A stretch of 64,000 bases of DNA from Rhodospirillales bacterium (GTDB taxonomy: Bacteria > Pseudomonadota > Alphaproteobacteria > Reyranellales > Reyranellaceae), in NCBI GenBank assembly GCA_016185145.1, contig JACPOB010000118.1:1-64000 (forward strand), given 5' to 3'. Both the position numbers and the translations under genes were made by a program. The notes under the pieces were generated by a model that saw only the letters and a list, made by a program, of their open reading frames with translations, was not told the DNA's origin and made no database searches. The first letter of the stretch is position 1; the number at the start of each line of letters is the position of its first letter. This document shows positions 40,169 through 48,815 of this stretch, piece after piece.

Positions 40169-43100
40169 ATGCCGAATTTTGGTCAGTACGAATCCGAAGT
40201 CGCGTTCATCTCCGGCGTCACCGACACGAACACGGCCGCCGCCGTCAGCTACTACACGATGGAGTCCCCGCAGGGACCCGACGGCAAATGGTCGGTCGTC
40301 GTGCCGGCCGTCTACACATCGACATCCGGCGCGATCAAATGGGGCAGCAGCACGCCCGGGACACCGGGCGGCACCGTCACCTACTGGTTCGATGCGGCGG
40401 CCAACTGGACACCTGCCGAGCAGGCGGTGTGGACGGGGGCTTTCGGCCTATGGGCCGGCCTGGCCGACATCGGCTTCGCGCTGGCGGCCAGCGCCGACAC
40501 GGCCAACGTCACGTTGAAGCGGCTGCCCAACCAGCAGGCCTTCGCCTCCTTCGGCGTCGACTGGCAGGTACCGGTGGGCAGCGCCACGATCAACAGCGCC
40601 CCCGCGACGGGCGCCTACATCACGATCGATACCACCCACGACACCTATGGTCCGCTCGACGACGATTCCAACAGCAAGGGCGGTTATCCCTGGTCGACCG
40701 TCATTCACGAAATCGGCCACATACTGGGCCTCGGCCATGCCGGCCCCTACGACGCCACCGTCGATTATCAGCAGCAGCAGTTCGGGCCGTACGACACCGA
40801 GCAGTGGTCGATCATGTCGTACATCCACCCGAGCCGGACCGACACGCGCTACTTCCCGGAGTATCCCGTCGGCGGCACCTACTGGGGTACGACGACTGGA
40901 TCGGACGGCAAGGTATACGACAACGAGCCGCTGACGCCGCAGATGCTGGATATCCTGGCCATCCAGCGGCTGTACGGCGCGTCGACGGGCGGGTCGTTCT
41001 CGACCGCCCAGACCTACGGCTTCAATTCGACCTTCGCCGATCCTTTCCTGCTGAGCATCTTCGGCTTCGAAAGCACCAACAACCCGTCCGCCGTCGTCAC
41101 GATCTGGAACTCGGCGGCGGGAAACAAGCTCGACCTCTCCGGCTTCAGCCAGGATGCCACGGTCAACCTTACGCCTGGCACGTTCTCGAGTGCCGGCGGA
41201 AAGGTGAACAACATCGCCATTGCCTTCGACACCCAGATCGCGAAGGCGGCCGGTGGCACAGGTAACGACAGGATCACGGCCAACAGCAACATCGCCTCCA
41301 CCCTGGACGGTGGCGCGGGCAACGATATCCTCATCGGCGGCGGTCTCGGGGACACGCTTTCCGGCGATGACGGCAACGATGTCCTGCAGGGCGGCGCCGG
41401 CGCGGACACGTTGAGCGGCGGCGACGGCGACGACTTCCTGTCGGGTGGCGGTGACGGAGATCAGCTGGACGGCGGCCTCGGCAACGACATCCTCCAGGCC
41501 GGCGTCGGCGTGGACACGTTGACCGGCGGTGGCGGCGCCGATGTCTTCGCTTTCACCTTCGGCCAGGCCGATGGGGACGTCATCACGGACTTCTCCAGGG
41601 CTGACGGCGACGTCCTGCAGCTCTTCAACTACGGCTCTGGCGCCACCTTCTCGTATGCCGGCGGCAACCAATGGACGATCCAGCCGGCCGGCGGGCTGCC
41701 GGCGGAGACGATCACCGTCACGGGCTCCGACGCCAGCACCTTCGCCACAGGCGGCTATTCCTTCTACTCCGCCTATACGCAGCTCGAGACCTCGACATTC
41801 CTGGATTATGCCAGCTGGCGCAGCAACCAGACCACGGAACCCACGGGCGGAACGCCCGTAACGGGCGCGGAGACGCTGCGCGTCGCCCTGGTCCTCGATC
41901 GCGCCAACGATCCGTCGACGCTGCTCAGTTCGAGCTGGGCGTCGCGCCAGCAACAGCTCAAGGCTCTCGAGGAGAACGGCACGCTCTGGTCGACGTACGG
42001 CGCGAACGAGACCAACTACCAGGCGGCCAAACAGGTGCTGGACGACATGGGGATCGCCCAGCTCGGCAGCGCCGACGACTACGTCTCGTCGGCGCAATCT
42101 CGTACGATCTGGGTCGAGATAACCGGAGACAGTTTCTCCACTCTGTTCGGGCCGCAGACGACGCTGATGCAGCAAGGCGGCGGCGGCTGGTACTGGACGG
42201 GAAGCCTGTCGCTGCCGACGGCTCTCACGGCCCTCGGCGTTTCCGGCATCTGGTTCGACACCCAAAAGTTCGGCGGCCAGTTGCTCCCCTCGGCTGACGT
42301 TCCCGCTGCCACCTTGCCGCAGGGTCCGCAAAGTCCCGGGAACAATTCGACGCTGTATCCAATCGAGCTCTACCCGCAGGTCGCCGTCCAGAACTATTAC
42401 AACATGCCGCTCGGCGCCGATGTGGCGACGGGCACGATCGGGCTGGTCGAACCGGTCATCGGGACGGCGCTGCCCAACGACAGCATCAGCTTCCAGGCGG
42501 CCCTCGATGCCTACCGCGCCGGCGCGCAGGTTCCGACGGGCGCGCCGGCGATCGGAGTCGGCAACCAGAGCTGGGGGCCGCCCAACAACGGCTCGGGCGA
42601 GCGTTCGCTCGATACCGGCCTGGTCGCCACCATCGCGCCGCAAAGCAAGCTCGTCTTCTACGCGGGGTCCGGCTACACGCTCGCCGATGCCTATACCGCT
42701 TACCAGTCGGCCTTCTGGGACGCGCAGAACAACCCGCAAGTCGTAACGTCGTCATTCCGCTATACGCCGATGGTTGCGCCAGGGTCACCGTTCTACAAGG
42801 CCTCCAGCGAACTCTTCGTCGACGCGGCGCTGCGCAACATCACGGTCTTCAACTCCAACGGCGACGGCGGTTCGGGATACGAGATCGGCAACGGCTTGAC
42901 GAACGTCAACACAAGTCGCTCCAGCCCGTACTCCGTGACTGTCGGCGGCACATCGATCAGCTCGATGGATGCAGCGCTGACCGACGATACGTTGCGGGAC
43001 ATCGTCGACAAGGCGACGGGCGGTGATCGCGGGACGATCTGGGAACTCGTCGCCGCCGGCCTGAAGCAATCCCCGGTCGGGGCGGTCGGCGGCTCCGCTG

Positions 43101-44611
43101 CGTTCATCGAGACGGTCTGGAACGTCTACAACCTCGACGAGACCACATTCTCGAATCGGGTCGGCACGGGCTACCTGTCGAACAACACCGGCAGCGGCGG
43201 CGCCGACCCCACGCAGGGTATTCCGCGTTATCAAGCGGACTACGGCCTCGTGCCGTACACGGCCGACCCCTATCATCTGATCGGCCGTGGCACGCCCGAT
43301 GTGTCGGCGAATGCCGGCGGCAACCTGTACTACACGGTGCCCACGGGCGACATGACGGGCCTCGAGCCGAACGGCGGCACCAGCGCCGCGACGCCGCTGT
43401 GGGCGGCTCTCGGCGCACAGTTCAACGCGATCTTCGCCGATCAGGGACTGCCGCACCTCGGCTACATGAACGACCTGCTGTACATCGCCTCGGCGATCGC
43501 TCCGGCCTCGTTCAACGACATCAGGACCGGCAACAACATTTCATCCTTCGTTCAGGGCGGCGACTACACGACCGACGGCGGCCAGGCGATCACGCCAACC
43601 GGCTACGGTTATTCGGCTGCCGCGGGCTATGACCTGACGAGCGGTCTCGGCACGCCCAATGGCGTGCTGCTGGCGCGGGCTCTCACCGCCATTGCGCACC
43701 ACCAGATGTCGTTCGCCGACAGTCCGGACCTCCTCAAGCACGACGGCACGAACGACTGGGCCACCGGCGATGTCCGACAGAGCCTGCTGATCCAGGCCAC
43801 CACAACCAAGGACGCGACGACCGACATCCGCGTGACCATCGGCGATTTCGACGACAGCTTCGGCAACCACCAGTCGGGCCAGTTCGCCTGGACCGCGCGG
43901 TTCGCGCAGCAGTCGCTGCAGGAAGACTTCGATTCCAACCTGGTGCGCATGTTCGACAAGTACGGGCAGGGGGCGCTGCATCAGACCGTCGCGGACGCGG
44001 GTTCCGATGTCTCGGTCCTGATCGGGCGAGGACGCGGCTATGCCGACCAGGCGACGCTGACCAGCCCCTATGGCCACGCCGACTTCGACACCGGCTTCGG
44101 CAACGTCCACCTCGCACGCGCGGTGGCCGTCGCGGAGACCGTCGGCGGCGCCGACGACCAGATCGCCGTCGTGCGCATGCGCCAGAACGGCGAGGACACC
44201 GTTTCGGTCTCCTTCTACAGGGTCGACGACTACACCGGATCGATCGGCGACCTGAAGCCGGGGCAGGCCGGCTACGCCGAGGCGGCCGCGGCACGCGCCT
44301 ACACGACCAGCACAGGCGGCACCTCGCTGCAGGGCGGAGGGTACGGCAACTACGCCCAGGGTCAGCTTTTGGGCGTCGATGCCGGCGACCTGATCGCCAT
44401 GAAGCTCACCAACCAGTCCACTGGCAATACGTACTGGGCTTTCGCCGACGCCAACGAAAAGGTCCAGGGCGAGGGCGTCGGCCATCTGTGGAACTACGAC
44501 CACAATACCTGGGGCTGGGAGGATCAGTACGCTGGCGGCGATCGCGACTTCAATGACCTGGTCGTGCAGCTCGATTTCACCAGCGCCTACGGCCACAGCT
44601 GGCTGATGTAA
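40169..44611 (+). CDS. Secreted RTX fusion of an M10 metalloprotease and an S53 serine protease with DUF4114
   Basis: A 1480-residue protein with no Sec signal. Residues ~60-270 are a serralysin-type M10 domain with HEIGHILGLGH (zinc ligands His180, 184, 190; Glu181 catalytic) and the Met-turn SIMSY at 214-218. RTX calcium repeats (GGAGNDILIGG type) span 362-460. Residues ~570-700 resemble an S53 pro-domain. An S53 (sedolisin) domain has Glu811/Asp815 (GERSLDTG), oxyanion Asp899 (NGDGG) and Ser1072 (GGTSAATP). Calcium-site elements are FNDI (1116-1119) and GYDLTSGLGTPNG. The end (1320-1480) is DUF4114 with GGDRDFNDLVVQ. RTX repeats imply type I secretion, but no transporter genes are nearby. 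Confidence 0.92.
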   Translation: MPNFGQYESEVAFISGVTDTNTAAAVSYYTMESPQGPDGKWSVVVPAVYTSTSGAIKWGSSTPGTPGGTVTYWFDAAANWTPAEQAVWTGAFGLWAGLADIGFALAASADTANVTLKRLPNQQAFASFGVDWQVPVGSATINSAPATGAYITIDTTHDTYGPLDDDSNSKGGYPWSTVIHEIGHILGLGHAGPYDATVDYQQQQFGPYDTEQWSIMSYIHPSRTDTRYFPEYPVGGTYWGTTTGSDGKVYDNEPLTPQMLDILAIQRLYGASTGGSFSTAQTYGFNSTFADPFLLSIFGFESTNNPSAVVTIWNSAAGNKLDLSGFSQDATVNLTPGTFSSAGGKVNNIAIAFDTQIAKAAGGTGNDRITANSNIASTLDGGAGNDILIGGGLGDTLSGDDGNDVLQGGAGADTLSGGDGDDFLSGGGDGDQLDGGLGNDILQAGVGVDTLTGGGGADVFAFTFGQADGDVITDFSRADGDVLQLFNYGSGATFSYAGGNQWTIQPAGGLPAETITVTGSDASTFATGGYSFYSAYTQLETSTFLDYASWRSNQTTEPTGGTPVTGAETLRVALVLDRANDPSTLLSSSWASRQQQLKALEENGTLWSTYGANETNYQAAKQVLDDMGIAQLGSADDYVSSAQSRTIWVEITGDSFSTLFGPQTTLMQQGGGGWYWTGSLSLPTALTALGVSGIWFDTQKFGGQLLPSADVPAATLPQGPQSPGNNSTLYPIELYPQVAVQNYYNMPLGADVATGTIGLVEPVIGTALPNDSISFQAALDAYRAGAQVPTGAPAIGVGNQSWGPPNNGSGERSLDTGLVATIAPQSKLVFYAGSGYTLADAYTAYQSAFWDAQNNPQVVTSSFRYTPMVAPGSPFYKASSELFVDAALRNITVFNSNGDGGSGYEIGNGLTNVNTSRSSPYSVTVGGTSISSMDAALTDDTLRDIVDKATGGDRGTIWELVAAGLKQSPVGAVGGSAAFIETVWNVYNLDETTFSNRVGTGYLSNNTGSGGADPTQGIPRYQADYGLVPYTADPYHLIGRGTPDVSANAGGNLYYTVPTGDMTGLEPNGGTSAATPLWAALGAQFNAIFADQGLPHLGYMNDLLYIASAIAPASFNDIRTGNNISSFVQGGDYTTDGGQAITPTGYGYSAAAGYDLTSGLGTPNGVLLARALTAIAHHQMSFADSPDLLKHDGTNDWATGDVRQSLLIQATTTKDATTDIRVTIGDFDDSFGNHQSGQFAWTARFAQQSLQEDFDSNLVRMFDKYGQGALHQTVADAGSDVSVLIGRGRGYADQATLTSPYGHADFDTGFGNVHLARAVAVAETVGGADDQIAVVRMRQNGEDTVSVSFYRVDDYTGSIGDLKPGQAGYAEAAAARAYTTSTGGTSLQGGGYGNYAQGQLLGVDAGDLIAMKLTNQSTGNTYWAFADANEKVQGEGVGHLWNYDHNTWGWEDQYAGGDRDFNDLVVQLDFTSAYGHSWLM

Positions 44612-44658
44612 CGCGCCGAGAACAGGCGGGTTAGCGGAGCGGCGAGCGTTTGCTTTCG

Positions 44659-44673
44659 ATACACGCTGTGTAT
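44659..44673. promoter_or_regulatory. Inverted repeat, likely TetR operator
   Basis: ATACAC-GCT-GTGTAT is a perfect 6-bp inverted repeat with a 3-base centre, 10 bases before the start codon of the TetR gene. It overlaps the TATATA that would serve as a -10 element, with TTGCTT at 44650 as a possible -35. This is the usual place for autorepression. No ribosome binding site precedes the ATG, so the message may be leaderless. Confidence 0.6.
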
Positions 44674-44682
44674 ATATGTGTC

Positions 44683-45303
44683 ATGCCTCGATACCTCACC
44701 GAGCAGGATATCGCCGATTTCCGTGCCGAGCTGTGCAAGGTCGCGACCGAACGCTTCGCGCGCTTCGGCTACGAGGGCGTCACCATGCGCCAGCTCGCTG
44801 ATGCGCTGGGCTGCAGCCCCAAGACGCCCTACCGCTATTTCAAGGACAAGGCCGACATCCTGGCGACGGTGCGCGCCCAGGCCTTCGAAAAGTTCTCTGA
44901 CGCGCTGCAGGCGGCGGTCGCCGGGGCGTCAGGCGATCCGGTCTCCAAGGCCCAGGCCGTCGGCGAGGCCTATTTCCGCTTCGCCATGCAGAACCCGCAC
45001 GCCTATCGCATCATGTTCGACATCGAGGCGCCGATCGACGAGAGCCACCCCGAGCTCGGCCCCAAGGCGCGGCACGCGGCGACGTTCATAACGAACACAG
45101 CCGAAGGGCTCGCCGAGGCCGGACTTATCGACGTCGATGCCACGCTGTTCGGCTGGTCGATGTGGGCGGCGTCGCACGGGCTTGTCATGCTTCAGCAGGC
45201 AGGCATGCTGCATGACCTCGACTACCGGACGCTGGCGCGCTTCCATGGCGCCTTGATGCTGAAGGGTGCGGCGCCGGCAAAGAAGACAGGGAAGAAGCGA
45301 TGA
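44683..45303 (+). CDS. TetR/AcrR-family transcriptional regulator
   Basis: A 206-residue repressor. The N-terminal TetR helix-turn-helix is FGYEGVTMRQLADALGCSPKTPYRYFKDKADILATV (residues ~30-65, shown here in pieces of the family pattern VTMRQLADALG and YRYFKDKADIL). The C-terminal ligand domain has AYFRFAMQNPHAYRIMFD, the TetR_C_13/WHG-type signature. The gene ends in a lysine-rich tail and overlaps the acyl-CoA synthetase gene as ATGA, so it probably controls that enzyme and itself in response to an acyl-CoA or fatty acid. The ATG at 44683 is chosen over a TTG at 44650. Confidence 0.9.
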   Translation: MPRYLTEQDIADFRAELCKVATERFARFGYEGVTMRQLADALGCSPKTPYRYFKDKADILATVRAQAFEKFSDALQAAVAGASGDPVSKAQAVGEAYFRFAMQNPHAYRIMFDIEAPIDESHPELGPKARHAATFITNTAEGLAEAGLIDVDATLFGWSMWAASHGLVMLQQAGMLHDLDYRTLARFHGALMLKGAAPAKKTGKKR

Positions 45304-46835
45304 CAGCGGGCGTGACGGCGGGTGAACGATTCCGGAGCTGGGCCGATATCCAGGCCAATGCCGCGCGCGGCGCCGGCGGCCTTGCCGCGCTGGGCCTTCG
45401 CGAGGACGACAGCGTCGCCCTCATGTTGCGCAACGACTTTGCGACCTTCGAGGCCAATTTTGCGGCCGGCCAGCTCGGCGCCTATGCCGTGCCGATCAAC
45501 TGGCACTTCACGCCGGAGGAGGCGGGCTACATCCTGGCCGACTGCGCCGCCAAGGTGCTGGTCGTGCACAGCGACCTTCTGGCCCAGATCGCGAGCGGTG
45601 TTCCCGAGAGCGTGAAGGTGCTGGTCGTGCCCACGTCCGCGGAGATCGCCGCTGCCTACAACGTGCCGGCGGAGAAGCAGGTGGCGCCGCCGGGCGTCGA
45701 GGCCTGGGATGCCTTCGTGGCGCGCAGCGCGCCCAACACCGAGCCGCCGAAAGCCTCACGCGGCAGCATGATCTACACCTCGGGCACGACCGGCCGACCC
45801 AAGGGCGTGCGGCGCCGCCCGGCGCCGCCCGAACTGCAGGCGCTGGCCGCGGGCGAGGCGGCGAAGTACTGGGGCATCAAGCCCGATCCCTCGATCGTCG
45901 TGATGATGAACGGGCCGATGTACCACTCTGCGCCCGCGGCCTACGGCATGGGCAGCGCGCGGCTCGGCCTCAGCATGGTGCTGCAGCCGCGCTTCGAGGC
46001 CGAGGACATGCTGCGGCTGATCGACCGTCACAAGGTCAGCCACATGCACATCGTGCCCACCATGTTCGTGCGCCTGATGCGCCTGCCCGACGAGGTCAAG
46101 CGGCGCTACGACGTTTCGTCGTTGCGCTGGGTCACCCATGGCGCCGCGCCCTGTGCGCCGGCGGTCAAGCGCCAGATGATCGAATGGTGGGGACCGGTCA
46201 TCAACGAATACTACGGCGCCACCGAGACCGGCATCGTGGTCTGGCACAATGCCGAGCAGGCGCTCGCCAAGCCCGGCACCGTCGGCCGTGTCGTCGAGGG
46301 CGCGGTGATGCGCATCGTCGACGAGCAGGGCCGTGACGTGAAACAGGGCGAGGTCGGCGAGATCTATTTGCGTGGCCCGCATCTCGCCGAGTTCACCTAC
46401 AACAACGACGACGCCAAGCGGCGCGAGATCGCGTTGGGCGACCTCGTGACCGTGGGCGATGTCGGCTACCAGGACGCCGACGGCTACGTCTTCCTGTGCG
46501 ACCGCAAGCGCGACATGATCATCTCCGGCGGCGTCAACATCTACCCGGCCGAGATCGAATCGGTGCTGATCCAGATGCCGGGCGTGCGCGACTGCGCGGT
46601 GTTCGGCATCCCCGACGAGGAGTTCGGCGAGCAGATCTGTGCCTACGTCGAGCCGCAGTCCGGGGCGGTCATCGATGCGTCGGCCGTGCGGGGCTATCTC
46701 GGCCAGCACCTGGCGCGCTACAAGGTGCCCAGGATCGTCGAGTTCAGCGCCGCCCTGCCGCGCGAGGATTCGGGCAAGATCTTCAAACGCAAGCTCCGGG
46801 CCCCATATTGGGAGAAAGCCGGCCGCAGCATCTGA
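45300..46835 (+). CDS. AMP-dependent acyl-CoA synthetase/ligase
   Basis: A 511-residue member of the ANL superfamily that activates a carboxylic acid through an acyl-AMP to an acyl-CoA. The phosphate loop is MIYTSGTTGRPKGVRRRP. Further motifs are INEYYGATETGIVVWHN, DVGYQDADGYVFLCDRKRDMIISGG and, at the C terminus, LPREDSGKIFKRKLR with the catalytic lysine. It is FadD-like, but the chain length or ring preference is not evident. Translationally coupled to the TetR repressor upstream; followed closely by a sulfite-oxidase-like gene. Confidence 0.9.
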   Translation: MTAGVTAGERFRSWADIQANAARGAGGLAALGLREDDSVALMLRNDFATFEANFAAGQLGAYAVPINWHFTPEEAGYILADCAAKVLVVHSDLLAQIASGVPESVKVLVVPTSAEIAAAYNVPAEKQVAPPGVEAWDAFVARSAPNTEPPKASRGSMIYTSGTTGRPKGVRRRPAPPELQALAAGEAAKYWGIKPDPSIVVMMNGPMYHSAPAAYGMGSARLGLSMVLQPRFEAEDMLRLIDRHKVSHMHIVPTMFVRLMRLPDEVKRRYDVSSLRWVTHGAAPCAPAVKRQMIEWWGPVINEYYGATETGIVVWHNAEQALAKPGTVGRVVEGAVMRIVDEQGRDVKQGEVGEIYLRGPHLAEFTYNNDDAKRREIALGDLVTVGDVGYQDADGYVFLCDRKRDMIISGGVNIYPAEIESVLIQMPGVRDCAVFGIPDEEFGEQICAYVEPQSGAVIDASAVRGYLGQHLARYKVPRIVEFSAALPREDSGKIFKRKLRAPYWEKAGRSI

Positions 46836-46843
46836 AGGAAGTC

Positions 46844-47515
46844 ATGTCCGACGAAGACGTCACCCTGTTCGGCAAGCTCAAGAACAAGCTGATAGACAGC
46901 AAGCAGAAGTGGGCGGAGAGCGGCCGGCTGCTGACCGGCAAGACGGCCGCGCATGCGCAGCGCCTGCCGCCCGGGCAGCGCCAGGTCGAGACCTGGCCGG
47001 TGCTCGATCTCGGCATCCAGCCCGAGATACCGACCCATGCGTGGCGGCTGTTCGTCGACGGCGAGGTCGAGAACCCGACGACCTGGAAATGGGGCGAGTT
47101 CACCGACCTGTCCAAGACGACGCTCACGACCGACATCCACTGCGTGACCGCGTGGTCGCGTTACGACAACAGGTGGGAAGGCGTGAGCGTCCGCGATCTC
47201 CTGAGGATCGTGCAGCCCAAGCCTGCGGCGCAGCATGTCATCTTCCATTCCTACGACACCTACACGACCAACGTGCCGCTTGCCGACTTCTCGGCGGACG
47301 ATGTGATGCTGGCCTGGAGCTGGAACGGCGAGGCGATCAGCCGCGAGCACGGCGGGCCGCTGCGCGTGGTGATCCCCAAGCTCTACTTCTGGAAGAGCGC
47401 CAAGTGGATCAAGCGCATCGAATTCTCGGTGCACGACAAACCCGGCTTCTGGGAAGTCCGCGGCTATCACAACTACGGCGATCCGTGGCTGGAACAGAGG
47501 TATGACGACGAATAG
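46844..47515 (+). CDS. Sulfite oxidase-like molybdopterin oxidoreductase
   Basis: A 223-residue Moco-domain protein of the YedY/sulfite oxidase fold. The molybdenum-coordinating cysteine is in TTDIHCVTAWSRYDNRWEG, and the domain core has HVIFHSYDTYTTNVPLADF, AWSWNGEAISREHGGPLR and IPKLYFWKSAKWIKRIEF. No signal peptide is seen, so unlike MsrP it would be cytoplasmic, and the C-terminal dimerisation domain of true sulfite oxidases is absent. It starts 8 bases after the acyl-CoA synthetase stop with AAGGA upstream. The substrate is unknown. Confidence 0.88.
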   Translation: MSDEDVTLFGKLKNKLIDSKQKWAESGRLLTGKTAAHAQRLPPGQRQVETWPVLDLGIQPEIPTHAWRLFVDGEVENPTTWKWGEFTDLSKTTLTTDIHCVTAWSRYDNRWEGVSVRDLLRIVQPKPAAQHVIFHSYDTYTTNVPLADFSADDVMLAWSWNGEAISREHGGPLRVVIPKLYFWKSAKWIKRIEFSVHDKPGFWEVRGYHNYGDPWLEQRYDDE

Positions 47516-47622
47516 CCTCACCCTGAGGAGCGGCCGCAGGCCGCGTCTCGAAGGGTGGGAGCACGCACCTTGTTTGACCCCATGCTTCGAGACGGCCGCT
47601 GCGCGGCCTCCTCAGCATGAGG
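47516..47622. repeat. Family A palindromic repeat, copy 3
   Basis: It begins on the base after the TAG stop of the sulfite-oxidase-like gene: CCTCACCCTGAGGAGCGGCC at the left, GGCCTCCTCAGCATGAGG at the right, with GCGTCTCGAAG/CTTCGAGACG inside. The right outer arm has one change (CAGCATGAGG for CAGGGTGAGG), so this copy is slightly decayed. Confidence 0.86.
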
Positions 47623-47647
47623 CGGTTTAGTCTAGGGAGAACCAATC

Positions 47648-48124
47648 ATGGCATCGGCGCACGACTTCACCTTCACGACCATCGACAACAAGCCGCTCGA
47701 CATGAAGGGCTTCGCCGGCAAGCCGGTGCTGCTGGTGAACGTCGCCTCCTACTGCGGGTTCACGCCGCAATACACCGACCTCGAGAAACTGCATGAGACC
47801 TACGGGCCCAAGGGCCTGGTCGTCCTGGGCGTGCCGTCCAACGACTTCGGCGCCCAGGAGCCGCGCAGCGAGCCCGAGATCGCCAAGTTCTGCGAGTCCA
47901 TGTATGGCGTGAAGTTCCAGCTCACGTCTAAGCAGAAGGTGATCGGTCCCGATGCTCATGCGCTCTATCAGTGGATCGCCCAGGAAGCAGGCGAGGGGGC
48001 GGCGCCCAAGTGGAACTTCCACAAGTACCTGATCGGCAAGGACGGCAGCCTGCAGGGCGCCTGGCCGAGCCGCGTGCGCCCGGGCTCCGGCGAGATCACC
48101 GGCGCGATCGAGCAGGCGCTTTAG
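47648..48124 (+). CDS. Glutathione peroxidase (thiol peroxidase type)
   Basis: A 158-residue peroxidase. The active site is NVASYCGFTPQYTDLEKLHE with Cys36-37 region cysteine in place of selenocysteine. GVPSNDFGAQEPRSEPEI and the tryptophan in KWNFHKYLIGKDG complete the catalytic set. Single-cysteine bacterial members often use thioredoxin rather than glutathione. The ATG has GGGAGAACC upstream. The TAG stop is the first part of a family B repeat. The 3' end overlaps the convergent uracil-DNA glycosylase frame by 29 bases. Confidence 0.92.
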   Translation: MASAHDFTFTTIDNKPLDMKGFAGKPVLLVNVASYCGFTPQYTDLEKLHETYGPKGLVVLGVPSNDFGAQEPRSEPEIAKFCESMYGVKFQLTSKQKVIGPDAHALYQWIAQEAGEGAAPKWNFHKYLIGKDGSLQGAWPSRVRPGSGEITGAIEQAL

Positions 48125-48809
48125 TCATACGCGGACCGCGGGCGTCCCCCCCGCGCATGATAATGAGCAGGCGGGCCGCCCCGCTGTCGAAGACCTGATG
48201 AAACATCTCGGTCGTCAGCCGGCCGGTGTTCGTGTTGTAGCGCGAGCAGTGGTAGCTGTCGGCGAGCGTGAGGCCGGTCGGCAAGTCGTGCAGCCGGCCA
48301 TGGATGAACGGATAGCTCCCCGCCGGCCGCACCGTCAGCGCGCGCAGCACCTGGTCGTGCGCGCCCTTGCCCAGCGCCACGATGACCTTGAGCTCGGGCA
48401 TCACCGCGATCTCGGCCTGCAGGAACGGCCGGCAGTTGGTGAATTCGGCGGGCAACGGCTTGTTCTCGGGCGGCAAGCAGCGCACGGCGTTGGCGATGCG
48501 CGCATCGACCAGGCGCAGCCCATCGTTGGGATCGGCCTTGTAGACGCCCCGGGCGAGGCCGAACTTCAGCAGTGTCGAATATAAAAGGTCGCCGGCATAG
48601 TCGCCGGTGAACGGTCGTCCGGTGCGGTTGGCGCCGCGCATGCCGGGCGCCAAGCCGACGATCAGCAGCCGCGCATCGAGGTCGCCGAACGAACGGACCG
48701 GCGCATTCTTCCAGTCGGAATATTGGCCCTGCAGCTCGTGCCGGAAGGCGACGAGCCTCGGGCAGCGCGGACAGTCGAGCGGCGGTTCCTCGAAACGCGG
48801 TGCAGCCAA
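48096..48809 (-). CDS. Family 5 uracil-DNA glycosylase (UDGb)
   Basis: A 237-residue DNA repair enzyme that removes uracil and some deaminated bases. The N-terminal CPRCPRL and later cysteines (residues ~110 and ~125, VRCLPPENKP and TNCRPF) should hold an iron-sulfur cluster. Motif 1 GLAPGMRGANRTGRPFTGD and motif 3 DSYHCSRYNTNTGRLT are those of family 5 rather than family 4. The last ~25 residues (from ARLLIIMRGGDARG) are read through a family B palindrome into the antisense of the glutathione peroxidase gene, so the native C terminus was probably around FDSGAA. Confidence 0.9.
   Translation of the reverse strand: MAAPRFEEPPLDCPRCPRLVAFRHELQGQYSDWKNAPVRSFGDLDARLLIVGLAPGMRGANRTGRPFTGDYAGDLLYSTLLKFGLARGVYKADPNDGLRLVDARIANAVRCLPPENKPLPAEFTNCRPFLQAEIAVMPELKVIVALGKGAHDQVLRALTVRPAGSYPFIHGRLHDLPTGLTLADSYHCSRYNTNTGRLTTEMFHQVFDSGAARLLIIMRGGDARGPRMTKAPARSRR
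48122..48182. repeat. Family B palindromic repeat, copy 5 (right arm decayed)
   Basis: The left 28 bases from the stop of the glutathione peroxidase gene match copy 1 after nrdJ exactly (TTAGTCATACGCGGACCGCG and eight more). The right arm (GCAGGCGGGCCGCCCCGCTG) has lost complementarity. On the opposite strand this repeat is read as the last residues of the uracil-DNA glycosylase. Confidence 0.75.
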
Positions 48810-48815
48810 GATGGA

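Noticed and set aside
40169..44611. Type I secretion genes beside the RTX protease
   Set aside because: The flanking genes are a winged-helix regulator and a TetR-synthetase pair; no ABC exporter, membrane fusion protein or TolC gene lies within the window.
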